From CAMENZ01 sp041854955 (lineage in GTDB: Bacteria > Bacillota > Clostridia > Peptostreptococcales > Anaerovoracaceae), in the NCBI GenBank assembly GCA_041854955.1, contig JBHADF010000033.1, positions 1 to 48,858 on the forward strand: DNA of 48,858 nt, written 5' to 3'. Shown here one piece after another: positions 31,800 to 39,929 of the stretch. The stretch's first letter is position 1. Each line of letters opens with the position of its first letter. Under the pieces are notes generated by a model. That model had not been told where the DNA came from. It did not search any database and saw only the letters and a program-made list of their open reading frames with translations. Made by a program: the position numbers and the translations under genes.

Positions 31800-34268
31800 T
31801 TAATTTTCCTCAGCAAACCTGACGGTTTCCATAGCATCGGCGGCGTACCTGTCAGCACCGATTTCTCCCGCGTAGCTTCTTGTTAAAACAGCGCCTCCCA
31901 CCACGATTCTGCACCAAGGGGCTCCTTCCTTGAGCAGCTTTATGGTCTCCTCCATGGCCGGCAACGTGGTTGTCATCAATGCACTCAGACCTACTATGGG
32001 AATCTTTTCAGACACTACCTTGTCCACTATGACCTGAGGCGGAACATCCTTTCCTAAGTCAGTTACGTCGAAGCCGTAATTTTCCAGCAAAAGCTTCACT
32101 ATATTTTTTCCTATGTCGTGGACGTCTCCATGAACTGTTGCCACTACAACCTTTGGCTTATCCCCTTTGCCGTCGGATTTGGCCGGCATATAAGCTTTTA
32201 TAACCTCAAAGGCGCTCTTTGCCGCCTCTGCGCTCATCAAAAGCTGGGGCAGAAACACGGTTTTCTCTTCAAAGCCTTTTCCCACTATATCCAAGGCCGG
32301 GATAATATCTCTGTGGACGATTCCCATAGGTTCCGCCTCTTTAATCAGCTCAGCCGTTATTTCAGAGGCCTCCTCTTTCAGTCCTTTTACTATGGCTCGT
32401 TGAAGTCGGGATTCACCTTCTTCGCCGGATTTCCTGACGGCGGGCTTATGCTCGCCCTGAACACCCATAGAAGACGCGGAGCCTTTGCCCTCACCGCTAC
32501 ACATACCTGCCGCACTCACCGCCGAAGGGGCCTCTTCATCAGCCCAGGCCTTTGCCTTCTCCACATAGCTTTCGCAGTTTTCATCCATGCCCCGAAGTGC
32601 CTTAAAGCCATAATAGGCCTTCATCATATCCTTCGCTCCCGGATTCATGATGGCGGCGGAAAGGCCTCGCTCCAAAGCCATGGTAAAGAAGGTGCTGTTG
32701 ACAGCTTCCCTGTAGGGCAAGCCGAAGGAAACGTTGGAAACACCCAAGCTCGTATGGCAGCCAAGCTCTTTCCTGATATGTTCCAAAGCGCTGAGGGTAA
32801 CTGCCGGCGATTTTTGGTCCGCGCTTACGGTCAGGGCCAAAGTGTCGAAAACCAGCTCCTTCTTATCTATGCCGTATTTTGCCGCAGTCTCTATGATTTT
32901 CTCGGCTATAGCAACCCGTCCCTCCACCGTTTCGGGGATTCCATCTTCATCCAAGGTGAGGCAAACCACCAATCCGCCGTACTTCTTCACCAGTGGGAAA
33001 ATCCCTTCCATAGATTCTTTCTTACCTGTAACCGAATTTATGAGAGCCTTGCCGTTGTAACGTCTCAGGGCAGTTTCCATGGCTTTAAGATTTGCCGTGT
33101 CTATCTGTAGCGGCAGATCTACGATGGCCTGAACACGACACACCGCCTCCCGCAAAACATCTGCCTCGTCTATCCCCGGCGTGCCCACATTTATGTCGAG
33201 AATATGAGCACCCTCCTCCTGCTGGCTTATGGCTTCGTTGAGCAGCTGGTTAAAATCGCCATTTAAGAGAGAGGCCTTCAAAAGCTTTTTCCCTGTAGGA
33301 TTTATCCTTTCACCTATGAGCAAAGGCTCTGCACCGAATTTCACACTGTGGGTGTAGGAGGAAAGCCATGTTATGCCTTTTTCTGTCAGCGATGCGGGTT
33401 TCGCTCCAGCGATGTTCCTTACCAGCGCCTCTATGTATTTAGGAGTGGTGCCGCAGCAGCCGCCTACTGCTCTCACGCCGGCTTTCACCATGTCTCCCAG
33501 AGCCTCTGCAAAATCCGCCGCTTCCACATCGTAGACGGTTTCGCCCTGTACCACCTTTGGAAGGCCCGCATTAGGCTTGACCACCACAGGCACAGAAGCA
33601 CATTCCAAAAGCTTTTTCACCACCGGCTTCAGCTGTTCAGGTCCAAAGGAGCAGTTGCAGCCTATGGCGTCTGCTCCCATGCCCTCCAGCATGGCCACCA
33701 TGGCTTCCGGGTCGGCGCCGGTCATCAGCTTTCCATCTTCTCCGTAGGCATTGGTAACTATCACCGGTAAATCGCTGTTTTCCTTTACAGCCAAAAGAGC
33801 AGCCTTTGTTTCATAGCTGTCGTTCATAGTTTCCACGGTTATCAGGTCGACGCCGTACTTCACACCCAATCGCACCATTTCGGCGAAGGTCTCAACAGCC
33901 TCTTCAAAGTCGAAATCCCCATAGGGCTTCAGCATCTTTCCCGTAGGGCCTATGTCCAGGGCTATGTATTTTTCCTGCTCACCCTCGGAGGTGTCCCTGG
34001 CTATGACGGCATTCTCCACGGCAGCTCTGATGATAGCCTCCATTTCCTCAGCGCCGAACTTCAGCCTGTTGGCACCGAAGGTACAGGTGTTTACCACATT
34101 GCTGCCGGCTTCAAAGTATTCCCGCTGTATTCTCTGAATCACCTGAGGATGGCTGATGTTCCACCGCTCCGGATGCTCACCGGGAGGGATTCCTTCCTTT
34201 TGGAGCAAGGTCCCCATGCCGCCGTCTAAATATACTATATGTTCCTTTAAAAATTCTCTGAAATTCAT
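31800..34268 (-). CDS. metH: Cobalamin-dependent methionine synthase core (no reactivation domain)
   Basis: This 822-residue protein makes methionine from homocysteine and methyl-THF. Seen: homocysteine/zinc domain (about 1-290) with IGCNCSFGP (202-210) and GGCCGTTP (269-276) cysteines; pterin domain (about 310-575) with IGERINPTGKK and HILDINVGTPG; a Ser/Gly/Ala/Glu-rich linker (about 578-620); B12 cap (about 620-700); and B12-binding domain with the DVHDIG motif (D715, H717, G720). The AdoMet reactivation domain is absent and supplied by the next upstream gene, 5 bp away. The long low-complexity linker between the pterin and cap domains is unusual. Ribosome site GGAGAG. Confidence 0.94.
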   Translation of the reverse strand: MNFREFLKEHIVYLDGGMGTLLQKEGIPPGEHPERWNISHPQVIQRIQREYFEAGSNVVNTCTFGANRLKFGAEEMEAIIRAAVENAVIARDTSEGEQEKYIALDIGPTGKMLKPYGDFDFEEAVETFAEMVRLGVKYGVDLITVETMNDSYETKAALLAVKENSDLPVIVTNAYGEDGKLMTGADPEAMVAMLEGMGADAIGCNCSFGPEQLKPVVKKLLECASVPVVVKPNAGLPKVVQGETVYDVEAADFAEALGDMVKAGVRAVGGCCGTTPKYIEALVRNIAGAKPASLTEKGITWLSSYTHSVKFGAEPLLIGERINPTGKKLLKASLLNGDFNQLLNEAISQQEEGAHILDINVGTPGIDEADVLREAVCRVQAIVDLPLQIDTANLKAMETALRRYNGKALINSVTGKKESMEGIFPLVKKYGGLVVCLTLDEDGIPETVEGRVAIAEKIIETAAKYGIDKKELVFDTLALTVSADQKSPAVTLSALEHIRKELGCHTSLGVSNVSFGLPYREAVNSTFFTMALERGLSAAIMNPGAKDMMKAYYGFKALRGMDENCESYVEKAKAWADEEAPSAVSAAGMCSGEGKGSASSMGVQGEHKPAVRKSGEEGESRLQRAIVKGLKEEASEITAELIKEAEPMGIVHRDIIPALDIVGKGFEEKTVFLPQLLMSAEAAKSAFEVIKAYMPAKSDGKGDKPKVVVATVHGDVHDIGKNIVKLLLENYGFDVTDLGKDVPPQVIVDKVVSEKIPIVGLSALMTTTLPAMEETIKLLKEGAPWCRIVVGGAVLTRSYAGEIGADRYAADAMETVRFAEEN

Positions 34269-34273
34269 ATTTT

Positions 34274-34924
34274 CTATCTCTCCCTAAAGCTGCAGTTTCG
34301 TCTCATGCAGCCTGCACATTTTCCGCCATCTTCATCCTCCGGACAGTCAGCTTCCTCTGTTATTCCTATTAAGGCCGTAACGGACTTGGCCGGAGTCATC
34401 ATAAGGCTTTCCGTCAAGCTGAGACCGATTTTCCTCGGGCAGTCCAGCAAGCGAAAAATATCCCTCTGCCTTTCTATGGAAAAACTGCCGTAGCCCGGGC
34501 TTATTCTCCTCTTGGCATTGAGCCCTGCCATGGCTGCCATGTGCTTCACATCTTCGTTGAAAGCATCGCATAGGCTCTCTATTCTCTCGCTGCCTATGGC
34601 TTCCATTACGAGGCCTCTCACGGGAGAAATCTGGCTGTAGCGGCTTATTAGCCTATCCATAGCGATGCCTATGGTGGCGCCGAAAAGCACGGAGCTTCTC
34701 AAATCTTCAAAATAGGAATCGGGAGCATGCTCAAATAGTTTTTCCGTCTCCACATCAGTCAGCTCACAATAGCAAAGCTTATATGTCAGCTTGGGAAGCG
34801 CTTCTTTAAGACATTGCTCCACCAGCTCCCTAACCTGCTCATCAGGGTTTCTGTCTCCCATGTACCTATATATTTCCCTGCGATTTACAGGAGGAGCATC
34901 ATAGGCTTTCGTCAAAATTTCCAT
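34274..34924 (-). CDS. Separate methionine synthase reactivation (AdoMet-binding) protein
   Basis: This 216-residue protein matches the C-terminal activation domain of MetH as a free protein: RRISPGYGSFSIERQRDIFRLL (shortened: RISPGYGSFSIERQRDIF), GLSLTESLMMTPAKSVTALIGI (shortened: LTESLMMTPAKSVTALIG), and a Cys-rich tail KCAGCMRRNCSFRER found in the free clostridial forms. It would re-methylate oxidised cob(II)alamin using AdoMet and a flavodoxin or ferredoxin. It lies between metF (7 bp) and metH (5 bp). The Cys tail may hold a metal or Fe-S centre (inference). Confidence 0.88.
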   Translation of the reverse strand: MEILTKAYDAPPVNRREIYRYMGDRNPDEQVRELVEQCLKEALPKLTYKLCYCELTDVETEKLFEHAPDSYFEDLRSSVLFGATIGIAMDRLISRYSQISPVRGLVMEAIGSERIESLCDAFNEDVKHMAAMAGLNAKRRISPGYGSFSIERQRDIFRLLDCPRKIGLSLTESLMMTPAKSVTALIGITEEADCPEDEDGGKCAGCMRRNCSFRER

Positions 34925-34931
34925 AAGGCTC

Positions 34932-35810
34932 CTACCTTCCTATGATATAGGACAAGTTTTCCTGTATCTTCATTGCCACATCCGGATTATTCATGGAATA
35001 GACGTGGACATTCTTTATATCGTTGGCATAGAGGTCTATTATCTGGTCTGTGGCATAGGCTATCCCCGCCTGCTTCATGGCCTTAGGGTCATGGCCGAAT
35101 TTATCCACCATAGCCTTGAAGCGCTGGGGTATATGACAGCCGGACAGCTTGAGCACCCTCTCTATCTGCTTGGAATTGGTTATGGGCATAATGCCGGGAA
35201 CCACAGGCACGGTAATGGCCTTTTCCCTTATCTTGTATAGGAAATTATAGAGCAGATTGTTGTCGAAAAACATCTGGGTGGTCAGAAACTCGCAGCCTGC
35301 CTCCACCTTCAGTTTCAGATTTTCTATATCCTCCTGTTGGCTCCTGCTCTCGGGATGTACCTCAGGGTAGCAGGCTCCGCCTATGCAAAATTCTCCGTCA
35401 GAAGCCCTTAGTTCTCTCACCAAATCAACAGCGTGAGTGTAATCCCAGGACGCCGAGCTTTCCAAGGACATGGTAGGCAGCAAATCTCCTCTCAGAGCCA
35501 TAACATTTTCTATGCCAAAATCCTTCAGCTCACGGATTTTCTCCTTTACCGCTTCTTTAGAAGATGAAACGCAGGTCAAATGAGCCAAGGTGGAAACGCC
35601 GTACTTTTCCTTAATATCCTTTGCTATATCCAAGGTATATTTCCCCGTGCCACCTCCTGCACCGTAGGTTACGCTCATAAAAGCCGGCTTCAGCTTGGCT
35701 ATTTCCTCCACAGCCTCTTTGACCGTATCGAAGGAGCTGTCCGTCTTAGGCGGGAAAACCTCGAAGGATAGGTTCAGTTTATGTGATTTTAATAATTCGA
35801 TTATTTTCAT
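34932..35810 (-). CDS. metF: 5,10-methylenetetrahydrofolate reductase
   Basis: This 292-residue TIM-barrel flavoprotein reduces methylene-THF to methyl-THF, the methyl donor for MetH. Seen: LSFEVFPPKTDSSFDTV near the start with the catalytic-region Glu, FMSVTYGAGGGTG, LAHLTCVSSSKE, VMALRGDLL, GGACYPEVHPES, EFLTTQMFFDN and VPGIMPITN. Length is normal for the single-domain bacterial enzyme. It is the first gene of the operon, behind a good promoter; ribosome site GAGGAAAA. No second subunit such as MetV is present next to it. Confidence 0.95.
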   Translation of the reverse strand: MKIIELLKSHKLNLSFEVFPPKTDSSFDTVKEAVEEIAKLKPAFMSVTYGAGGGTGKYTLDIAKDIKEKYGVSTLAHLTCVSSSKEAVKEKIRELKDFGIENVMALRGDLLPTMSLESSASWDYTHAVDLVRELRASDGEFCIGGACYPEVHPESRSQQEDIENLKLKVEAGCEFLTTQMFFDNNLLYNFLYKIREKAITVPVVPGIMPITNSKQIERVLKLSGCHIPQRFKAMVDKFGHDPKAMKQAGIAYATDQIIDLYANDIKNVHVYSMNNPDVAMKIQENLSYIIGR

Positions 35811-35836
35811 GGATTTTCCTCTATCTGTTTTTTCTC

Positions 35837-35873
35837 TCAGACTATTATATATTTTTTGTCTGAAAATGTCTAA
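35837..35873 (-). promoter_or_regulatory. metF operon promoter with inverted repeat
   Basis: Minus-strand -35 TTAGAC (35868-35873), 18-bp spacer, -10 TATAAT (35844-35849). A perfect inverted repeat TCAGAC-N15-GTCTGA (35837-35842 and 35858-35863) brackets the -10 and may be an operator. No SAM, T-box or cobalamin riboswitch is recognised in the short leader. Confidence 0.6.
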
Positions 35874-35901
35874 TTCAAAATGTATTCCGCCATAACTCCC
35901 A

Positions 35902-35930
35902 TTGACTTTTTTGTGCTTATAATTTAAAAT
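35902..35930 (+). promoter_or_regulatory. Promoter of the alanine symporter gene
   Basis: Plus-strand -35 TTGACT (35902-35907), 17-bp spacer, -10 TAAAAT (35925-35930). Confidence 0.5.
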
Positions 35931-35995
35931 TTTTTCATCATTTTATTAATTTTTCATGCATTTTGAGAGAGAATATTCGTATGGAGGTGTATGCT

Positions 35996-37420
35996 TTGGA
36001 AATTTTAATGAAAAATATCGGTAATATTAACAGTGCAATCAACGGTATTGTGTGGGGTCCCTTTATGCTGATCCTTCTGGTCGGCACGGGAATTTTCCTC
36101 ACTGTCCGCACAGGCTTTCCTCAGATAACCAAGTTCGGTCATGCCATGAAAAATACCTTGGGGAAAATCTTCCACAAGTCAGATGCCGGTGAAGGTGAGG
36201 TTACTCCTTTTCAGGCTGTTTCAACTGCTTTGGCCTCTACCGTGGGCACGGGAAATATAGCAGGCGTTACGGGAGCCATCATCTTAGGAGGTCCCGGTGC
36301 TGTTTTCTGGATGTGGTTTTCCGCCCTCTTCGGCATGGTCACCAAATTCGCAGAGGTTACCTTAGCTGTAAGATATAGGGAAAGAAATGAAAAAGGTGAC
36401 TGGGTAGGCGGTCCCATGTACTATATTAAAACTGGTCTGGGAGAAAACTGGAAATGGTTAGGAATCATATTTTCCGTATTAGGTATTTTTGCTTCCTTCG
36501 GCATAGGTAATATTGCTCAGGTCCACTCCATAGCTTCATCTGTCAACTCTGTGGCCGCCGCTTTCATCCCTACAGCCCCAGGATACCAAGGCACCATTTC
36601 TCTCGTAACAGGAATTGCCGTTTCCATATTTTGCGGGCTCATCCTCATCGGAGGTCTCAAAAGAATAGGTATGGTTGCAGGAAAGATAGTTCCTTTTATG
36701 GCGGTTATTTATATACTCAGTGCTCTTACGGTGGTTATCGTAAATATTGATACCATCCCCGGAGTTTTCTCCATGATATTCAAGGGTGCCTTCAATCCTG
36801 ATGCAGTGGTTGGCGGTGTAGTAGGCATCACCCTCAGAACAGCTATTACAAAAGGTATCGGCAGAGGGGTTTTCTCCAATGAGGCCGGCTTAGGCTCCGC
36901 CCCCATAGCCCATGCGGCAACTTCTGAAAAGGATCCTGTCAAGCAAGGACTCTACGGCATCTTCGAGGTTTTCGTCGACACCATCGTCATCTGCACCTTG
37001 ACATCCTTGGTAGTGCTTTGTTCCGGTGAGGCTACAGGCAATTACGGCAACAAGGATTTAGCCGGAGCTGTAACCACCATACAGGGATTTTCTACCGTGT
37101 TTGGTCCCCAGATCGGCTCCCTGCTTTTGACCCTGGGGCTCCTGCTCTTTGCCACTTCAACCATCTTGGGCTGGGCCCTCTACGGCACCAGATGTATAGA
37201 ATTCCTCTTTGGAACCAAATCCATTCTTCCCTATCAGGTCATATTCTGCCTGATAATAGTGGCCGGTGCTGTTGCGGATTTGACCCTTGTTTGGGACATA
37301 TCCGACACCTTAAACGGATTGATGGCAATACCTAACCTGGTAGCGGTATTGTTGCTGAGTCCTGTAGTGGTAAAGCTGTCTAAAGAGTATTTTAAGAAGG
37401 TCAAGGAAGAGGAGAAGTAG
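35996..37420 (+). CDS. Sodium:alanine (AGCS-family) symporter
   Basis: This 474-residue polytopic protein imports alanine or glycine with Na+ (or H+). Seen: IVWGPFMLILLVGTGIFLTVRTGFPQ (shortened: WGPFMLILLVGTGIFLTVRT), VSTALASTVGTGNIAGVTGAI, GGPGAVFWMWFSALFGM, FSNEAGLGSAPIAHAA and the GGPMYYI block, all typical of AGCS. About 10-11 membrane segments are apparent. The frame is open from 35963, but GGAGGTG lies 6 nt before the TTG at 35996, which gives a normal N-terminus (MEILMKNIGNINSAINGIVW). Monocistronic: own promoter and a bidirectional terminator. Confidence 0.93.
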   Translation: MEILMKNIGNINSAINGIVWGPFMLILLVGTGIFLTVRTGFPQITKFGHAMKNTLGKIFHKSDAGEGEVTPFQAVSTALASTVGTGNIAGVTGAIILGGPGAVFWMWFSALFGMVTKFAEVTLAVRYRERNEKGDWVGGPMYYIKTGLGENWKWLGIIFSVLGIFASFGIGNIAQVHSIASSVNSVAAAFIPTAPGYQGTISLVTGIAVSIFCGLILIGGLKRIGMVAGKIVPFMAVIYILSALTVVIVNIDTIPGVFSMIFKGAFNPDAVVGGVVGITLRTAITKGIGRGVFSNEAGLGSAPIAHAATSEKDPVKQGLYGIFEVFVDTIVICTLTSLVVLCSGEATGNYGNKDLAGAVTTIQGFSTVFGPQIGSLLLTLGLLLFATSTILGWALYGTRCIEFLFGTKSILPYQVIFCLIIVAGAVADLTLVWDISDTLNGLMAIPNLVAVLLLSPVVVKLSKEYFKKVKEEEK

Positions 37421-37519
37421 GTTGCTGTTTTGTACGATTCTCCCGGAACCTACGCTTAAGCCGACAAATTAAAAATATTTACAAAATTTCACGGAAAACG
37501 ACAAAATTCGTCATACACA

Positions 37520-37552
37520 AAAGTCCCTCTATCTCTTGGATGGAGGGACTTT
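37520..37552. terminator. Bidirectional terminator between the symporter and sppA
   Basis: AAAGTCCCTC (37520-37529) and GAGGGACTTT (37543-37552) form a 10-bp stem with A/T flanks on both sides, between two converging genes. The 100 bp before it hold nothing that I recognise. Confidence 0.82.
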
Positions 37553-37577
37553 ATTTATTGTTATGTACTATATTTTA

Positions 37578-38681
37578 CTATTTTTCTATAGGGGCCATAT
37601 AGCTGATTTCAAATTTACCGCTTAAGCCCATAATCTCCTTAACAGCACCCATTTCAGCGCCTAAGAGCTTATCTCCGGCAGTTATTCCCAAGGATGAGAA
37701 CAAGCTTACTTCATCTGCTGACAGGAAGTCTTCCACAGCACAGTCGGAGCCCAATTTATAGGTCCTCTTCATATCTGCTACAGCCTCCTCAAAGGTGCCT
37801 ACCTGGTCTATCAGTCCCAGTTCACAGGCCTGCTTTGCCGTATAAATTCTGCCGTCGGCCAGCTTCTTAACCTTACTTACGGGCATGTCTCTACCCTCGG
37901 CTACGATTCCGACAAACTGCTCATAAGCTTCGTCTACCAGTGACTGGAAAATAGCTCTCTGTTCCTTAGTCATAGGCTGAGTGTTGGAGCCCATGGCCTT
38001 GTTAGCTCCGGAAGTTATAGTCTGAGATTTTATTCCCCACTTTTCCAGAAGGCCGCTTGCATCGTATATGGTGCCTATGGTTACGCCGATGGAGCCGGTC
38101 CAACAGTTCCTGTTGGCGAAAATTTTATCGGCAGGAGCGGAGATATAATAGCCTCCCGATGCTGCCATGGACTGCATAGCCGAATACACAGGTCTTCCTG
38201 TTACCTCCTGATATTCCTTTATCTTCAAATAAAGCTCGTCGGAAGCATAAACGCTGCCTCCGGGAGTGTTGAGATAGAGAATGATGCCCTTATTATGGCT
38301 GTCATCCATCATGCCGTTTATGGACGAAAGAAGGTAATCATGGTTATATGCCGATGAAGTACCGTTTTCACTTATGGTTGTTTCCACATGCAACACGCCT
38401 ATATAATCGTGGAAAAAGTCTCCCGCCTCTACATCTACTCCCGAGCCGGAAAACAAGCCTCCCCCCAAGGTATTATTCAGCATACTGCCACAGCTTCTTG
38501 TGAGCAAAACAAGTCCTCCTATTATGAGAACCAGAATGATTATTCCTTTTATCCAGCCGGGTATGCCTCCCTGTTTAGCAGCAGCAGACCTGCTGTCGTC
38601 ATAGTAATATCTTACATCTTGGGAAAACTTAACGCTTGTATCATTTATGCGTTCTTTTTCTTTTTCTTCAAAATTATCCAA
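37578..38681 (-). CDS. sppA: Signal peptide peptidase SppA (S49 family)
   Basis: This 367-residue membrane-anchored serine protease digests cleaved signal peptides. Seen: one N-terminal membrane helix (WIKGIIILVLIIGGLVLL, near 45-62), the S49 core with LYLNTPGGSVYASDELY, the serine nucleophile region MQSMAASGGYYIS, WTGSIGVT, the general-base lysine in TSGANKAMGSNTQP, and LADGRIYTAKQACELGLID. Length is that of the short, Gram-positive form. The start is TTG with AAGGAGG upstream; a 9-codon frame (MKRRRQYFG) overlaps this start and may be chance. Own promoter, divergent from the GntR operon. Confidence 0.92.
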   Translation of the reverse strand: MDNFEEKEKERINDTSVKFSQDVRYYYDDSRSAAAKQGGIPGWIKGIIILVLIIGGLVLLTRSCGSMLNNTLGGGLFSGSGVDVEAGDFFHDYIGVLHVETTISENGTSSAYNHDYLLSSINGMMDDSHNKGIILYLNTPGGSVYASDELYLKIKEYQEVTGRPVYSAMQSMAASGGYYISAPADKIFANRNCWTGSIGVTIGTIYDASGLLEKWGIKSQTITSGANKAMGSNTQPMTKEQRAIFQSLVDEAYEQFVGIVAEGRDMPVSKVKKLADGRIYTAKQACELGLIDQVGTFEEAVADMKRTYKLGSDCAVEDFLSADEVSLFSSLGITAGDKLLGAEMGAVKEIMGLSGKFEISYMAPIEK

Positions 38682-38715
38682 AATATTGCCTCCTTCGCTT
38701 CATATATCTCCGTGT

Positions 38716-38744
38716 ATTATACAAAAAAAAAATTACAGATTCAA
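38716..38744 (-). promoter_or_regulatory. sppA promoter
   Basis: Minus-strand -35 TTGAAT (38739-38744), 17-bp T-rich spacer, -10 TATAAT (38716-38721). Confidence 0.7.
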
Positions 38745-38757
38745 GTATAAAAAGGTG

Positions 38758-38787
38758 TTGACAGTGTACTATCTCGCATGGTACACT
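38758..38787 (+). promoter_or_regulatory. GntR/ABC operon promoter with YtrA-type operator
   Basis: -35 TTGACA (38758-38763), 18-bp spacer, extended -10 TGGTACACT (hexamer 38782-38787). Overlaid is AGTGTA-N13-TACACT (38763-38768 and 38782-38787), with one more matching C/G pair inside. From memory, this spacing is that of the Bacillus YtrA operator. A repressor here would cover the whole promoter. Confidence 0.75.
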
Positions 38788-38830
38788 TTTGCTTGAGAAG
38801 GGGTTCTTAATATAAAGAAAGGGGATTGTT

Positions 38831-39229
38831 ATGTTTCAGTTGGATTTAAAAAGCCGAAAATCCATCTATGAGCAGGTTATTGATCATCTAAAGGAAATGA
38901 TCATGACCGGCGAGCTTTCCGAAGGCACAAAGCTGCCCTCCGTGAGAGAGCTTTCAAAAACCATAACGGTAAATCCAAACACAGTCCAAAAGGCCTATCG
39001 AGAGCTGGAAAGGCAGGGGTATATATACACCACCAACGGCGTGGGGACCTTCGTAGCGGATAAGGGGGAAATATCCGTGGATCCTGCCGAGTTGGAAAAG
39101 GTGAAGTTACGACTTTCCGACTCCTTTAAGCAGCTGCTTTACATGGGACTTGATTTTACTGAAGCGCGTGATATAGCTATGGAGCTTATTGACTCGAAGT
39201 TTTCGCAGGAGGTAATTAGGAATGATTAA
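38831..39229 (+). CDS. YtrA-type GntR-family repressor
   Basis: This 132-residue regulator has an N-terminal winged helix of GntR type (SIYEQVIDHLKEMIMTGELSEGTKLPSVRELSKTITVNPNTVQKAYRELERQGYI, in short pieces: GTKLPSVRELSK, VNPNTVQKAYREL, GVGTFVAD) and only a short helical C-terminus, the YtrA subclass, which usually controls an adjacent ABC transporter. It overlaps the ATPase gene by 8 nt. The operator in its own promoter suggests autorepression of the three-gene operon. In Bacillus YtrA responds to cell-wall antibiotics; the inducer here is unknown. Confidence 0.9.
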   Translation: MFQLDLKSRKSIYEQVIDHLKEMIMTGELSEGTKLPSVRELSKTITVNPNTVQKAYRELERQGYIYTTNGVGTFVADKGEISVDPAELEKVKLRLSDSFKQLLYMGLDFTEARDIAMELIDSKFSQEVIRND

Positions 39230-39929
39230 AATCGATAACGTAACGAAGCGGTTCGGTGATCATAAGGCACTTAATCACCTATGCTTATCCGTTCCTAAGG
39301 GGTCCATCTATGGGCTTATGGGGTTAAACGGCGCAGGTAAAACTACCATAATCAAGCACCTTGCCGGATTTCTCGTGCCGGACCACGGAGAAATAACAGT
39401 AGAGGGCGAAACTGTTTTGGATAATGAGGCTTTAAAGCAACGGTTGTTCATAATACCCGACGAAATTTTCTTCTTCCGAGGATATGACTTAAAAGAAATG
39501 GCACGATATTATTCCGATATTTACAAGAATTGGAATCAGGAATTATTCGAAAAGATTTCTGCCGACTTCGAACTTAACTTGCAGAGTAATTTGGGGAAAT
39601 TCAGCAAGGGAATGAGAAAGCAGGCATCTTTTGCCTTAGCCATGGCCACCATGCCGGACTACCTCATTTTGGACGAGCCCGTGGATGGCCTCGATCCCAT
39701 CGTTCGCCATAAGCTTTGGCGCTACATTATGGACGAGGTAGCCGACAGGGAAATGACCGTACTCATCTCCTCTCACAATGCCAAGGAAATGGAGGATGTA
39801 TGTAACTACATCGGTATCCTTTCCAAAGGGGAAATGGCATTCCAGGGGGATTTGCTGGAAATCGGAGACATGACTATCGAAGAGCTTTTTATGGAAAAGT
39901 TGGGAGGTTCGGGAAATGAAAAACAGTGA
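39222..39929 (+). CDS. ABC transporter ATP-binding protein
   Basis: This 235-residue ATPase has Walker A GLNGAGKTT (about 34-42), a signature-like FSKGMRKQ in place of LSGGQ, Walker B YLILDEPVDGLDP and the H-loop VLISSHN. It is the engine for the downstream membrane protein and overlaps both neighbours (8 and 14 nt). The cytosolic ATPase plus a permease with a large extracellular domain, under a YtrA-like regulator, suggests an envelope-stress or antibiotic-response transporter (inference); the substrate is unknown. Confidence 0.93.
   Translation: MIKIDNVTKRFGDHKALNHLCLSVPKGSIYGLMGLNGAGKTTIIKHLAGFLVPDHGEITVEGETVLDNEALKQRLFIIPDEIFFFRGYDLKEMARYYSDIYKNWNQELFEKISADFELNLQSNLGKFSKGMRKQASFALAMATMPDYLILDEPVDGLDPIVRHKLWRYIMDEVADREMTVLISSHNAKEMEDVCNYIGILSKGEMAFQGDLLEIGDMTIEELFMEKLGGSGNEKQ

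Noticed and set aside
35811..35836. SAM, T-box or cobalamin riboswitch before metF
   Set aside because: The leader after the promoter is only about 25-30 bases and contains no conserved riboswitch core.
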